A stretch of 64,000 nucleotides of DNA from Acidimicrobiales bacterium (GCA_030747595.1 JASLKK010000002.1:121018-185017), one strand, 5' to 3'. Shown: positions 6,926 through 15,632, numbered from the stretch's first letter. The notes: generated by a model from the sequence alone, not told the origin. Program-made: numbers and translations.

Positions 6926-8554
6926 TCACGGCGTGCGGCCGTCGATGAGGGTCCAGGCGGGATGGCCGTCGACCCAGGTCTCTAGGACGGCTACGTCCGG
7001 GAGACGGTCGACGGCGACAGTGAACGGGTCGTCGGCCAGGAGTACGAGGTCGGCGGGGTTCCCGACGGCCAGTGACCCGACGTCGTCTCGCCGCAGAGCG
7101 TGGGCTCCGCCGACCGTGTAGCCGGTGAGGGATTGTGCCCGGGTGATCCGGTTTTCATCGCCGAGGACGCGTCCCGCGGAGGTCAGACGCGTCTCAGCTG
7201 CCCAGCAGGACAGCATCACGCATGGCCTAGTTACCGGGGCGTCCGAGGACAGCACGACGGGTAGGCCGGCCGCGGCGATCCGTCCTGAGGGGTACATGCC
7301 ATCTGCCACCTCGGGGTGGTCGCGGCGCACACCCTCCCCGTAAAGGTGGACCTGGGTTGGCTGTGGGACCGGGACCACTCCCAGCCGATACATCTCGGCT
7401 AGCTGGTCGGCAGACGGGAATCCACAGTGCTCGATGCGGTGCCGGAGGTCGGGGCGCAGCGGGGCCCGGCCCAGAGCGTCCAGCACCAGTTGGATGGCCT
7501 CAGGTCCTTGCGCGTGAGTGGCGGTCTGACGACCGGCAGTGGCCGAGGCGACCAGCAGGTCTTCCAGTTCGCCCGGACCGTGGTACAGGTGCCCGTGGGT
7601 GGCCCCGCAGCCGCACGGTAGGTAGGCGGTGCCTCCAGTCAGGGCACCGTCGGCGTAGTGCTTGACTCCGCCGACCGACAGGCGGTCGTTCCCCAGCCAC
7701 GACTCGATCCCCAGGCGGTCCAGGCCGTCGACGTGACTGGACAGGACGTACATCACCACGCGCAACGCGAGGCGCCCGGCGTCCCGAGCGGCCAGGAAGG
7801 CCCGCATTTCCCGTTCGGTGACCTGGCAGTCGCCCACGGTGGTGATTCCGGCAGCCAGGAACGCCTCCTGAGCGTCGTCCAGCATGCTGGCCAGGTCGTC
7901 CGGGTCGTCCGGCAGGTGGAGGTTGGGGCCGTGGTTTCCGAGTTTTACCCCGTCGGGTCCGGTGAGCAGGTCACAGGCGGCGTCGAATACTCGACCGGTG
8001 GGCCGTCCGTCCTCGTCACGGTCGATGACGCCACCGGGCGGGGTGGGCGCCGCCGCGGTGATACCGGCCTCGGCCAGCCCGTGACTGTTCACCGAGAATC
8101 CGTGGCCACTTACGTGCATTGCGGTGACCGTTCGGTTGTCAGCCACCAGGTCCAGTTCCACGGCTGTGGGGTGCCGACCCTCGGCCAGGCGGTGGTGGTC
8201 GTAGCCGAAGCCGCGAATCGGACCTATGGAGCGGGCCTCGGTTCGGGCGTGTTCTCCGAGCAGTTTGACCACCTCGTCGATGCTGGCCGCCGAGGTCAGG
8301 TCGGCCCACGAGGCGCACTGGCCGTGCATAAGAGGGTGGGTGTGGGCGTCGACAAAGCCCGGGAGGATGCTGCGGCCGTCTAGGTCGACAACCTGAGCGT
8401 CGCCGAGGGCTCTTGCACCGGCCAGCGATCCGACGTGGGTAATCCGGCCACCGTCGATCCGGACCGCCTCAACGGTCCCGAGGCCGCCTTTCGCGAGCGG
8501 ATAGGCAGGTCCACCGGTGATGATCGTGCCCTGCTCGGGATAGCGGTTGACCAC
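6926..8554 (-). CDS. Amidohydrolase family protein, YtcJ/NfdA-like metal-dependent hydrolase
   Basis: A 542-residue amidohydrolase. The N-terminal beta sandwich is followed by FVDAHTHPLMHG (HxH metal motif, about residue 70), a long insertion typical of the YtcJ branch, GGVKHYADGALTGG (bridging-lysine region), THAQGP, RIEHCGFPS and a late SSDAPV aspartate. Members hydrolyse N-substituted amides, formamides or cyclic imides; NfdA is an N-substituted formamide deformylase. It is convergent with the cupin gene and is followed after only three bases by its neighbour PsuG-like gene on the same strand, which lies upstream in transcription. Substrate cannot be read from sequence. Confidence 0.85.
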   Translation of the reverse strand: MVNRYPEQGTIITGGPAYPLAKGGLGTVEAVRIDGGRITHVGSLAGARALGDAQVVDLDGRSILPGFVDAHTHPLMHGQCASWADLTSAASIDEVVKLLGEHARTEARSIGPIRGFGYDHHRLAEGRHPTAVELDLVADNRTVTAMHVSGHGFSVNSHGLAEAGITAAAPTPPGGVIDRDEDGRPTGRVFDAACDLLTGPDGVKLGNHGPNLHLPDDPDDLASMLDDAQEAFLAAGITTVGDCQVTEREMRAFLAARDAGRLALRVVMYVLSSHVDGLDRLGIESWLGNDRLSVGGVKHYADGALTGGTAYLPCGCGATHGHLYHGPGELEDLLVASATAGRQTATHAQGPEAIQLVLDALGRAPLRPDLRHRIEHCGFPSADQLAEMYRLGVVPVPQPTQVHLYGEGVRRDHPEVADGMYPSGRIAAAGLPVVLSSDAPVTRPCVMLSCWAAETRLTSAGRVLGDENRITRAQSLTGYTVGGAHALRRDDVGSLAVGNPADLVLLADDPFTVAVDRLPDVAVLETWVDGHPAWTLIDGRTP

Positions 8555-8557
8555 CTC

Positions 8558-9517
8558 TTAGTTTCTCCCCACGCCAAGGGTCGGAAGGGCGGCCAGCGCA
8601 GCGGCGATTTCGGCGGCTACAGCGGCATTGTGCTTCACAAGGGCCACGTTGGCCTCGAGGCTGGCACCGTGGGTGGTCTGGCCGATATGCGCCAGCAGGA
8701 AGGGTGTTACGTCGCGACCGTGTACTCCGGCAGCGTCGGCTGCGGCCAGACCACCCGCGATGGCATCAGCGATGGTCTGTGGGTCGGCCTCGTCGCTAAC
8801 AGGGATGGGATTAGCTACCACTACTCCGCTGAGTAGACCGCAACCCCAGTGGGCGTGAAGAATGCCGGCCGTGGTTGTTGGACGGTCAGAACGGACCGAC
8901 ACCGGTAGGTCGCCGCCCCGGGTCCAGAACTCGGGCATCACGCCGGTTTTCTGCCCGACAACCGGGACTCCGAGCGTCTCTAAGGCTTCAACGGTTCGGG
9001 GCAAGTCAAGGACCGCTTTGACTCCGGCGCATACCACGGCCACCGGCGTTGTGGCTAGAGCGGTGAGGTCAGCCGAAATATCCTGACCATCACCGCGGTG
9101 TACACCACCGATCCCACCCGTGGCGAACACTCGGATCCCAGCCCGGTGGGAAGCGAACATGGTGGCGGCCACCGTGGTGGAACCCGTCCGACCTTCCGCC
9201 AGCAGGTGTCCCAGGTCGCGAAGACTGGCCTTCTCGGCCTCCCCACTGCCAAGGCGCTCAATCTCGTCGACCGAGAGGCCGACCCGGAGTGATCCGTCGA
9301 TGACGGCCACAGTGGCCGGGACGGCACCTGAGGCCCGAACGCGAGCTGCGCAGTCCAGTGCTGTCTCGACGTTCTGCGGAGACGGCAGGCCGTGGCTGAT
9401 GATCGTGGACTCCAGGGCCACTACGGCCCGGCCGTCGGCCAAGGTCGCCGCTACCTCGTCGGCCACCACTAGATGATCGGCCGGGTGACCGGGCGGGCGG
9501 GGTTGGGGTTGGTCCAC
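8558..9517 (-). CDS. psuG: Pseudouridine-5'-phosphate glycosidase
   Basis: A 319-residue PsuG/IndA-family protein. Landmarks are VALESTIISHGLPSPQN near the N-terminus, EAEKASLRDLG (candidate Schiff-base lysine), RVFATGGIGGVHRG, DISADLTALATTPVAVVCAGVKAVLDLPRT (Asp and second active-site Lys) and TGVMPEFW. The enzyme splits pseudouridine 5'-phosphate to uracil and ribose 5-phosphate and so salvages modified RNA. Length matches the family. No PfkB-type PsuK kinase lies beside it, although PsuK commonly neighbours or fuses to PsuG. It is 3 nt upstream of the amidohydrolase gene in the same operon. Confidence 0.9.
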   Translation of the reverse strand: MDQPQPRPPGHPADHLVVADEVAATLADGRAVVALESTIISHGLPSPQNVETALDCAARVRASGAVPATVAVIDGSLRVGLSVDEIERLGSGEAEKASLRDLGHLLAEGRTGSTTVAATMFASHRAGIRVFATGGIGGVHRGDGQDISADLTALATTPVAVVCAGVKAVLDLPRTVEALETLGVPVVGQKTGVMPEFWTRGGDLPVSVRSDRPTTTAGILHAHWGCGLLSGVVVANPIPVSDEADPQTIADAIAGGLAAADAAGVHGRDVTPFLLAHIGQTTHGASLEANVALVKHNAAVAAEIAAALAALPTLGVGRN

Positions 9518-9648
9518 AGGTCCAGTGTGCCCCTCGGCACGCCTCCATTACCCCGTCGGGCCCGAAGGACACCCCCGGTAGACTGGCCACTCCCCCGGAG
9601 TGGTTTTCAGCGGCATCGCATGGGGCTCGGTTTCCAGGAGGTACACCA

Positions 9649-9984
9649 GTGGCAGGCAAGAACTCCAAGAGCACGCCGGCAGCGATCGGTATCGTGAAAT
9701 CCGTCGAGTTCGACGACCGCGGTGCTGTGCTGAGCTTCGGCGATTCATCCAGCACGTCGACGCTGGTGCTGGATGCCGAACCCAACGTGCGGGGTGCCGA
9801 ACGCCGGCTCAAGGCATTCCACGACGTCTACACGGTGGTCGTCAAGGCCGACGCCGACGACGTGTCGGCCGAGCTGTACGGCGTGAACCACAACGGCGAG
9901 GTGAACCGGCCCGTACCGATGGCTGACGCCCTGGGCCTGTGGGAGCTGGGTGTGCCGATCCGCGTGGAGCGCGCCGCAGCCTGA
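9649..9984 (+). CDS. Hypothetical protein, 111 residues
   Basis: I do not recognise this family. The GTG start at 9649 has a near-perfect Shine-Dalgarno AGGAGGT at 9636-9642, six bases upstream, which is strong evidence that it is translated. The product starts with a lysine- and serine-rich MAGKNSKSTP, then alternates short beta-like segments (IGIVKSVEFDDRGAVLSFG, VYTVVVKADADDVSAELYGV) and ends in LWELGVPIRVERAAA. It has no signal peptide, membrane span or cysteine. It may be a small cytosolic beta-rich protein. It is divergent from psuG and stands alone before the proline-catabolism gene. Confidence 0.65.
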   Translation: MAGKNSKSTPAAIGIVKSVEFDDRGAVLSFGDSSSTSTLVLDAEPNVRGAERRLKAFHDVYTVVVKADADDVSAELYGVNHNGEVNRPVPMADALGLWELGVPIRVERAAA

Positions 9985-10084
9985 ATCCGGCTCTCTGGAG
10001 AACGGGCGGCCATCCGGCCCTTCTTGACCAGAATCGGGCCGGTGTCTGGCCGATGGGTCTTTCGAGCTGACGGGTGAGGCTCGG

Positions 10085-10258
10085 CTAGTCCGAGAACCTG
10101 CACTCGGCGGCCACCTCGGCGGGCAGGAAGGCAGCGTCCAGCGCATTGGACACGGCACCCGGATCGACAGCGGGCACGACATCAGATCGGTCATCTGAAC
10201 GGGTGCCGGCTTCGTCGGCCGGGGGATCCACCGGGGGATTGTCCGATTCGGTGACCAT
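10085..10258 (-). CDS. Possible small protein, 57 residues
   Basis: An open frame divergent from the proline dehydrogenase gene, reading MVTESDNPPVDPPADEAG and ending DAAFLPAEVAAECRFSD. It is acidic and proline-rich at the start. Third codon positions are G or C in roughly three quarters of codons, lower than in solid genes here, and no good ribosome-binding site precedes the ATG. Its 5' end overlaps the candidate promoter of the divergent gene. It may be real but could equally be chance. Confidence 0.25.
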   Translation of the reverse strand: MVTESDNPPVDPPADEAGTRSDDRSDVVPAVDPGAVSNALDAAFLPAEVAAECRFSD

Positions 10259-10278
10259 TGGGGAGCGGATCGTATAAG
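10251..10278 (+). promoter_or_regulatory. Candidate sigma-70-type promoter for the putA-like gene
   Basis: A -35-like GTGACC (10251-10256), 16-nt spacer and -10 hexamer TATAAG (10273-10278) lead into a short leader with GAGGAT as ribosome-binding site before the ATG at 10311. TATAAG is a good match in an otherwise GC-rich area. Not tested. Confidence 0.4.
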
Positions 10279-10310
10279 ACCACCGACGCTGGTTTCCCGA
10301 GGATGACGTC

Positions 10311-13300
10311 ATGCAGATGGCCCCGAGTTCCTCTACTGTGCTCCCTCACGACGGGTCGACCCCGGATCGGGAGACGGCGGGCCTGCGGGCCGTGCCCCCG
10401 TCCGGCCGTGCCCGGACCGATCCCGAGTCGCTCGCCGAGGATGCGGTGGCCGTGGTGGCCCGCTGGCTGACCGAGGCCCACGCGGACGAGCAACCTGCCG
10501 AGGCCCGTCTTTCCGATCGGATGCAGGGCATCATCGAGGACCCGTTCGGAGTGGGATTCACCATGCGGTTCGTGGACCGGGTGGCCCGACACCGCGACGA
10601 CGCGCTGGCCGCCGAACAGCTGGCCGCCCTGGTCGACGACGGCGACTTGCCGGAATTCCTGAGCCGTGTCGATCGGTTGCTCTTGCGGGCCGGCGCCCGC
10701 CTTGCCCCAGTGCTGCCGCGAATCGTGATGCCTCTGGCCCGTCGACGCCTTCGCCAACTGGTCGGCCACATGGTGGTCGACGCGGCGCCCGGCCCAGTCC
10801 ACGAGCACCTGGTCGAGCGGCGGTCCGAGGGCTACGCCATGAACGTCAACCTGCTGGGCGAAGCTGTCCTCGGAGACGACGAGGCGACCCGACGGTTCAA
10901 TAAGACACTTGCCCTCATCGAAGACCCCGAGGTCGACTACGTCTCGGTCAAGGTCTCGGCCATTGTCAGCCAGATCAACATGTGGGCGTTCGATGACACG
11001 CTGGCCCGAATTGAGGAACGCCTCCGGGTGCTGTACCAGCGTGCAGCGGTGGCCCCCACGCCGTCGGGGAGGCCTACCTTCGTGAACCTCGATATGGAGG
11101 AGCACCGTGACCTCGAGCTGACCATCCGGGCGTTCACCGACCTGCTCGACGAGCCCGAACTTCGGCACCTCGATGCGGGGATCGTGCTGCAGGCCTACCT
11201 GCCCGACGCCTTCGGTGCGCTCAAGCGGATCAGCTCCTGGGCCTCGGCCCGCCACGACACTAGGGGTGGCGAGGTGAAGGTGCGGCTCGTCAAGGGTGCC
11301 AACCTGGCCATGGAGCGAGTTGATGCCGCCGTGCACGGCTGGGTCCAGACGCCGTACGAGACCAAGGCCGAGGTCGATGCCAACTACAAGCGATGTGTCG
11401 ACTGGGCGCTTCGACCCGTCCATGCCCGGGCGGTGCGAATCGGGCTCGCCAGCCACAACCTGTTCGACGTGGCGTGGGCCCACCTGCTCGCCGAGAGCCG
11501 GGGCGTCGCCGATCGGGTGGAGTTCGAGATGCTTCAGGGGATGGCCCCCGCCCAGGCCAGGACGGTCCGCGACGAGGTCGGTGGGCTGCTGCTGTACACG
11601 CCCATTGTCGGGCGCGACGACTTCGACGTGGCGGTGGCGTACCTGTTCCGTCGCTTGGAGGAGAACGCGGCGGACGACAACTTCCTGCGTCACCTATTCA
11701 CCCTTCGACCGGGGACCCCCGAGTTCGCCGAACAGGCTGACGGGTTCCGCCGGGGGGTAGCCGATCGGTGGGAAGTCGGCGACCTGCCTCGCCGGGAGGC
11801 CTCTCGCCGTGAAATACCCACCCGTACGGGGCGGGCGACCAACGACGGTGCCTTCAGGAATCAACCGGACACTGATCCGACGCTGCCCTCGGTGCGAAGA
11901 CGCATCGACGCGGTGACCGGGCAGACCTTCCAGCCGACGGCGACTCCGATGACCGTGACGGTCGACGGACCTGACGGCATCGACGCTGTGCTGGTCGCCG
12001 CCCGGGCCGCGCAGTCCGAGTGGGCGGCCCTGGGCGGCGTCGGCCGACGTGCCGTGTTGCAGCGGGTGGCCGACGAGCTCCTCGTTCGTCACGACGAGCT
12101 GCTGGTGGCCATGGCCCATGAGGCGTCCAAGACCTTCGACGAGTCCGCACCGGAGATCGCCGAGGCGGTTGATTTCGCCCGTTGGTACGCCGAGCGGGCG
12201 CCCGAACTAGAGCGGATCGACGGCGCTCGGTTTAGCCCGTTGGGCGTGGTGGCCGTCATCCCACCGTGGAACTTCCCGGTGGCCATTCCGGCGGGCGGGA
12301 CGCTGGCCGCGCTGGCCGCCGGCAACGCCGTGGTATTCAAGCCAGCGCCGGAAACGCCCCGGTGTGCGGAGATCGTGGCCGAGGCGTGCTGGGCGGCCGG
12401 TGTGCCGACCGACGTTCTGCGGTTTGTCCGGACGCCGGACGACGAGGTGGGCCGTCACCTGGTTACCACCGCCGACGGGGTGATCCTGACCGGCGGCTAC
12501 GAGACGGCCGACCTGTTCCGCTGCTGGGACCCGAACCTCCGGCTGTTCGCCGAGACCAGCGGCAAGAACGCCCTGGTGGTCACCCCGCAGGCCGATCTGG
12601 ACCTGGCGGCCGCCGACCTGGTGGCCTCGGCGTTCGGTCACCAAGGACAGAAGTGCTCGGCGGCCAGCTTGGGAATCCTGGTCGGGTCGGTAGCCGGCGA
12701 CGAACGCTTCCTTCGCCAGGTGGTGGACGCGGCTCGCTCGCTGCGACCCGGGCCGGCGCATGATCCGGCCACTGTGCTGGCTCCGCTCGTCGGAGCTCCG
12801 ACCGGCAAGTTGCTGGACGCGCTGACTGTGCTGGCCCCCGGCGAGGAGTGGCTGCTGGAGCCCCGTTGTCTGGACCCGTTGCCTGGAGGTGAGTGGGGTC
12901 GGCACTGGACGCCGGGCATCAAGGTTGGTGTGCGCCCGGACTCGTCGTTCCACCGGACGGAGGTCTTCGGGCCAGTTCTCGGCCTGATTGCGGTGGCCGA
13001 CCTGGACGAGGCCCTCGAGGTTCAGAACGCGGTGGACTATGGGTTGACCGGCGGGATTCACTCTCTGGACCCCGCCGAGATCGACTGCTGGTTGGACGCC
13101 GTCGAGGTGGGTAACGCCTACGTCAACCGGGGGATCACCGGTGCCATTGTGCAGCGTCAGCCGTTCGGGGGCTGGAAGCGGTCGTCGGTCGGAACCGGCG
13201 CGAAGGCCGGTGGGCCCGACTACCTGCTGCAGTTGGGCACCTGGGAGTCGACGGGCGGTCTCGACGAGGTGGACGCCGCCGGCGTTGAGGCATCCGACGG

Positions 13301-13748
13301 CGAATGGTGGGAGACCCACTACGGCACGGATCAGGATCAGGCTGGATTGTTCTGTGAGGCGAACGTTCACCGGTATCGGCCCCATCCCGACCTGATTATC
13401 CGCATCGGCCCCGGAGGGACGCCTGCCGAGGTCGACCGGGTGCTGGCAGCCGCGGCTCGTTGTGGAGTGGTTCCCCGGGTGAGTCGGGCTTGCGATGAGG
13501 ACGACGCGTCGTTCGTCAGGTCCATGTCGGCTCATCGGTTCGGCCGAATCCGAGCAGTGGGCTTCGTGTCCGAGACGGTGCGTCGGGCCGCGGTGACCGC
13601 CGAGGTCGACGTGGTTGATGAGACGGTCACGTCCAGCGGTCGTCTGGAGCTTCGACACCACCTACGGGAGCAGTCGGTAAGCCGGACCCTGCACCGGTTC
13701 GGCAACCTAGTGGCCTCCAGTCACACGACGGAAACAGTGGCAGAATAA
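10311..13748 (+). CDS. putA: Bifunctional proline dehydrogenase / L-glutamate-5-semialdehyde dehydrogenase
   Basis: A 1145-residue fused enzyme that oxidises proline to glutamate. The N-terminal half (about 60-470) is the FAD-dependent proline dehydrogenase barrel, with VRLVKGANLAMERVDA and YLFRRLEENAADDNFLRH near the active site. The second part (about 540-1010) is an aldehyde dehydrogenase with Glu748 in FAETSGKN and Cys782 in GHQGQKCS, 34 residues apart as usual. A further C-terminal domain of about 130 residues resembles the aldehyde-dehydrogenase-like tail of longer PutA proteins. No N-terminal ribbon-helix-helix is present, so it is not a self-regulating trifunctional PutA. Actinobacteria often encode the two activities separately, making the fusion notable. 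The MttB operon nearby could feed it if the substrate is proline betaine. Confidence 0.93.
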   Translation: MQMAPSSSTVLPHDGSTPDRETAGLRAVPPSGRARTDPESLAEDAVAVVARWLTEAHADEQPAEARLSDRMQGIIEDPFGVGFTMRFVDRVARHRDDALAAEQLAALVDDGDLPEFLSRVDRLLLRAGARLAPVLPRIVMPLARRRLRQLVGHMVVDAAPGPVHEHLVERRSEGYAMNVNLLGEAVLGDDEATRRFNKTLALIEDPEVDYVSVKVSAIVSQINMWAFDDTLARIEERLRVLYQRAAVAPTPSGRPTFVNLDMEEHRDLELTIRAFTDLLDEPELRHLDAGIVLQAYLPDAFGALKRISSWASARHDTRGGEVKVRLVKGANLAMERVDAAVHGWVQTPYETKAEVDANYKRCVDWALRPVHARAVRIGLASHNLFDVAWAHLLAESRGVADRVEFEMLQGMAPAQARTVRDEVGGLLLYTPIVGRDDFDVAVAYLFRRLEENAADDNFLRHLFTLRPGTPEFAEQADGFRRGVADRWEVGDLPRREASRREIPTRTGRATNDGAFRNQPDTDPTLPSVRRRIDAVTGQTFQPTATPMTVTVDGPDGIDAVLVAARAAQSEWAALGGVGRRAVLQRVADELLVRHDELLVAMAHEASKTFDESAPEIAEAVDFARWYAERAPELERIDGARFSPLGVVAVIPPWNFPVAIPAGGTLAALAAGNAVVFKPAPETPRCAEIVAEACWAAGVPTDVLRFVRTPDDEVGRHLVTTADGVILTGGYETADLFRCWDPNLRLFAETSGKNALVVTPQADLDLAAADLVASAFGHQGQKCSAASLGILVGSVAGDERFLRQVVDAARSLRPGPAHDPATVLAPLVGAPTGKLLDALTVLAPGEEWLLEPRCLDPLPGGEWGRHWTPGIKVGVRPDSSFHRTEVFGPVLGLIAVADLDEALEVQNAVDYGLTGGIHSLDPAEIDCWLDAVEVGNAYVNRGITGAIVQRQPFGGWKRSSVGTGAKAGGPDYLLQLGTWESTGGLDEVDAAGVEASDGEWWETHYGTDQDQAGLFCEANVHRYRPHPDLIIRIGPGGTPAEVDRVLAAAARCGVVPRVSRACDEDDASFVRSMSAHRFGRIRAVGFVSETVRRAAVTAEVDVVDETVTSSGRLELRHHLREQSVSRTLHRFGNLVASSHTTETVAE

Positions 13749-13749
13749 A

Positions 13750-13768
13750 TTGTTAACAACGAAATTCG
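13750..13768. promoter_or_regulatory. AT-rich double palindrome between putA and the C45-family gene
   Basis: Two adjacent short palindromes, TTGTTAACAA (13750-13759) and CGAAATTCG (13760-13768), fill most of the 26-nt gap. The AT content stands out against the surrounding GC-rich coding sequence. It may be an operator or part of a promoter for the next gene; the evidence is only its symmetry and position. Confidence 0.3.
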
Positions 13769-13774
13769 TCGTCT

Positions 13775-14926
13775 ATGAGAATGATGGCGACGGAATCCCT
13801 TGCATCCAGCAAGGGGTTGAGCCAGACTGACGAAATGAGACGACCTCCCCTGCGGATCCTGGATCTGGCCGGAAGCCACGAGGCCATGGGCCACGCCCAC
13901 GGAATGGCCCACGCAGATGAGATCCGGGCCTACGCCGATGAACGGGTCCGCCTCGCTGGATCGAGTTTCTGGGCGGGCGGCGAGATCGACCGGACCGAGG
14001 TGCTCGACATCGCCCGATCGTGCCTGCCGGCCCACGAGGCGCACTCGGTGGATCTGTATTCCGAACTGTGTGGTCTGGCCGACGGCGCCGGCATCACGCC
14101 CGAGGAGGCTGTGGTGGCTGGCGGATTCACCGACTTCGTCGACACCGTGCGATCGGTGGTCGGAGGGAGGCATCCCCTGGAGGTCCAGGAGGATGACTGC
14201 ACCGCGTTCATCGTCCCCGATGCACGGTGTGACGGGCAAGGGTTCTACGGCCAGACGTGGGATATGCACGACACGGCCACCCCCTACGTGGTCCTGCTGC
14301 GGATCCGGCCCGATAACAGCCCGGCCGCTCTGGTGTTCACCACCACGGGATGCCTGGGCCAACTAGGCATGAACGAGGCCGGCGTGTGCGTGGGTATTAA
14401 CAACCTGGTGGCCACCGACGGCTGCCGGGGCGTCATGTGGACGTCGGTGGTGCGTGATGCCCTCACCTGCGACTCGGCGGCGGCTGCCCGCGACGCCATC
14501 CTCGACGCTGACCTCGCCGGTGCCCACAGCTTCCTGACGTTCGACGCCAGCGGCGACGGCCACATGATCGAGGCCTTCCCCACGGCCCGGCCTACCGAGG
14601 CGTTGGCCGACAACGCCCAGGTCCATACCAACCACGCCATCTGGGACGAGGCGCTGGCCCGGCAGGCACCCAAGCAGGATGGCCTGATGGCCAGCTCGAC
14701 TCGTCGGCGCGATCGGGCCGTCGAACTGTTGGACCGCGACGGCATCGGCGTCGAGGATCTGATGGCCGTGACCCGCGACGACGAGGCCATCTGTCAGGTC
14801 TCGGTCGAACCGACCCACATCGAGTCCAGCGGTGCGGCGATCATGCGTCCCGCCACGCTGGACTTCTGGGCCGTCTGGGGCTTGCCCAGTCAGAACGAGT
14901 ACGTCCACGTGCCTTTTCCTGCATGA
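13775..14926 (+). CDS. C45-type autoproteolytic acyltransferase/hydrolase (isopenicillin-N acyltransferase-like)
   Basis: A 383-residue protein of the Ntn-hydrolase superfamily, C45 branch. The N-terminal part contains GHAHGMAHADEIRAY, then QEDDCTAF places a cysteine at residue 142, which in this family becomes the N-terminal nucleophile after self-cleavage. Downstream blocks (GQTWDMHDTATPYVVLLRI, GCLGQLGMNEAGVCVGINNL) match acyl-CoA:6-aminopenicillanate acyltransferase-like proteins. Bacterial members are mostly uncharacterised amidases or acyltransferases; no beta-lactam pathway is present. ATG at 13775 is followed by ATGs at 13781, 13784 and 13835 in frame, and no clear ribosome-binding site decides between them. 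It is coupled to the GNAT gene by a 4-nt overlap. Confidence 0.82.
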   Translation: MRMMATESLASSKGLSQTDEMRRPPLRILDLAGSHEAMGHAHGMAHADEIRAYADERVRLAGSSFWAGGEIDRTEVLDIARSCLPAHEAHSVDLYSELCGLADGAGITPEEAVVAGGFTDFVDTVRSVVGGRHPLEVQEDDCTAFIVPDARCDGQGFYGQTWDMHDTATPYVVLLRIRPDNSPAALVFTTTGCLGQLGMNEAGVCVGINNLVATDGCRGVMWTSVVRDALTCDSAAAARDAILDADLAGAHSFLTFDASGDGHMIEAFPTARPTEALADNAQVHTNHAIWDEALARQAPKQDGLMASSTRRRDRAVELLDRDGIGVEDLMAVTRDDEAICQVSVEPTHIESSGAAIMRPATLDFWAVWGLPSQNEYVHVPFPA

Positions 14927-15591
14927 AGACGCCGCCTGGGACGGGCCGCCCGGCCAGAGGACCTTCCGCGCCGGAGATCACCTACGCACCCATTGATGCC
15001 CGTTGGGCAGAGGAACTGGCGGCCATTGAACGCGCAGCCTTCCCCACGGCCGGCATCGAGGACCTCCTCGAGGTGCCGGACATCCTGGCCCTGTGCGAGA
15101 CATTCCCCGATGGCGGATTCGTGGCCCTCGACGGTGACACGCCGGTCGGCATGGGTGTCGGGATCCTCATCGACTTCGACTTCGACGACCCGCATCACTC
15201 GCTGGATGACCTGATCGGCGCCAACTCGTGTGGCAACCACTCCGACGACTCGGACTGGTACTACGGCGTGACCATCGCCGTGGATCCCGGTTATCGCCGT
15301 CTTGGGATCGGCCAGGAGTTGTACGTCCTCCGCAAGGATGTCGTCCGGCGCCTCGGCAAGAAGGGCATCGTGGCCGGAGGGGTCATCCCCGGCTACAAGG
15401 ACCAGATCGACAAAATGTCGGCCGACCAGTACGTGGACCGGGTGCGGGCCGGTGAACTCTATGACCCGACGCTCAGTTTCCAGATCGAGAACGGGTTCGA
15501 GGCCATCTGTGCCATCCCCGACTACATGGACGATCCAGCGGTGGGCGGCAACGCCGTTCTCATCGTCTGGCGAAATCCCGACCTGGTCTGA
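14923..15591 (+). CDS. GNAT-family N-acetyltransferase
   Basis: A 222-residue acetyl-CoA-dependent acyltransferase. Motif A is VTIAVDPGYRRLGIGQELYVLRKDVVRRL (pyrophosphate loop RRLGIG), preceded by GFVALDGDTPVGMGVGILIDFDFDD. It starts with ATG overlapping the previous stop as ATGA, so it is translationally coupled to the C45-type gene. An insertion rich in Asp, His and Ser (about residues 87-110) is longer than in minimal GNATs. The coupled acyltransferase-like neighbour suggests a shared acylation/deacylation step on an amine, but the acceptor is unknown. A hairpin after the stop separates it from the convergent SDR genes. Confidence 0.87.
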   Translation: MKTPPGTGRPARGPSAPEITYAPIDARWAEELAAIERAAFPTAGIEDLLEVPDILALCETFPDGGFVALDGDTPVGMGVGILIDFDFDDPHHSLDDLIGANSCGNHSDDSDWYYGVTIAVDPGYRRLGIGQELYVLRKDVVRRLGKKGIVAGGVIPGYKDQIDKMSADQYVDRVRAGELYDPTLSFQIENGFEAICAIPDYMDDPAVGGNAVLIVWRNPDLV

Positions 15592-15597
15592 CCACTC

Positions 15598-15622
15598 CCG
15601 ACCCGACCGGATTGGGGGTCGG
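15598..15622. terminator. Candidate terminator hairpin between convergent genes
   Basis: CCGACCC (15598-15604) pairs with GGGTCGG (15616-15622) across an 11-nt loop, seven nt after the GNAT stop and 11 nt before the end of the SDR operon. There is no T-run, which is common for high-GC Actinobacteria. It may serve both strands. Confidence 0.4.
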
Positions 15623-15632
15623 CTGGCTGGGC

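Larger units (their letters stand above)
9985..10310. other. 326-nt intergenic region before the proline dehydrogenase gene
   Basis: The left third (9985-10084) shows only short G/C-rich inverted segments. The right part holds a possible minus-strand small ORF (10085-10258), a candidate promoter for the downstream gene (10251-10278) and the 8-nt palindrome TGACGTCA at 10304-10311 touching the start codon. No RNA gene or mobile element is visible. Confidence 0.5.

Noticed and set aside
10191..11693. Long minus-strand open frame of 500 codons inside putA
   Set aside because: It is antisense to the well-conserved PutA protein, has no domain pattern, and long open antisense frames are expected at this GC content.
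12207..13661. Minus-strand open frame of 484 codons inside the second half of putA
   Set aside because: Same reason: the plus-strand frame carries the aldehyde dehydrogenase motifs, and this one shows none.
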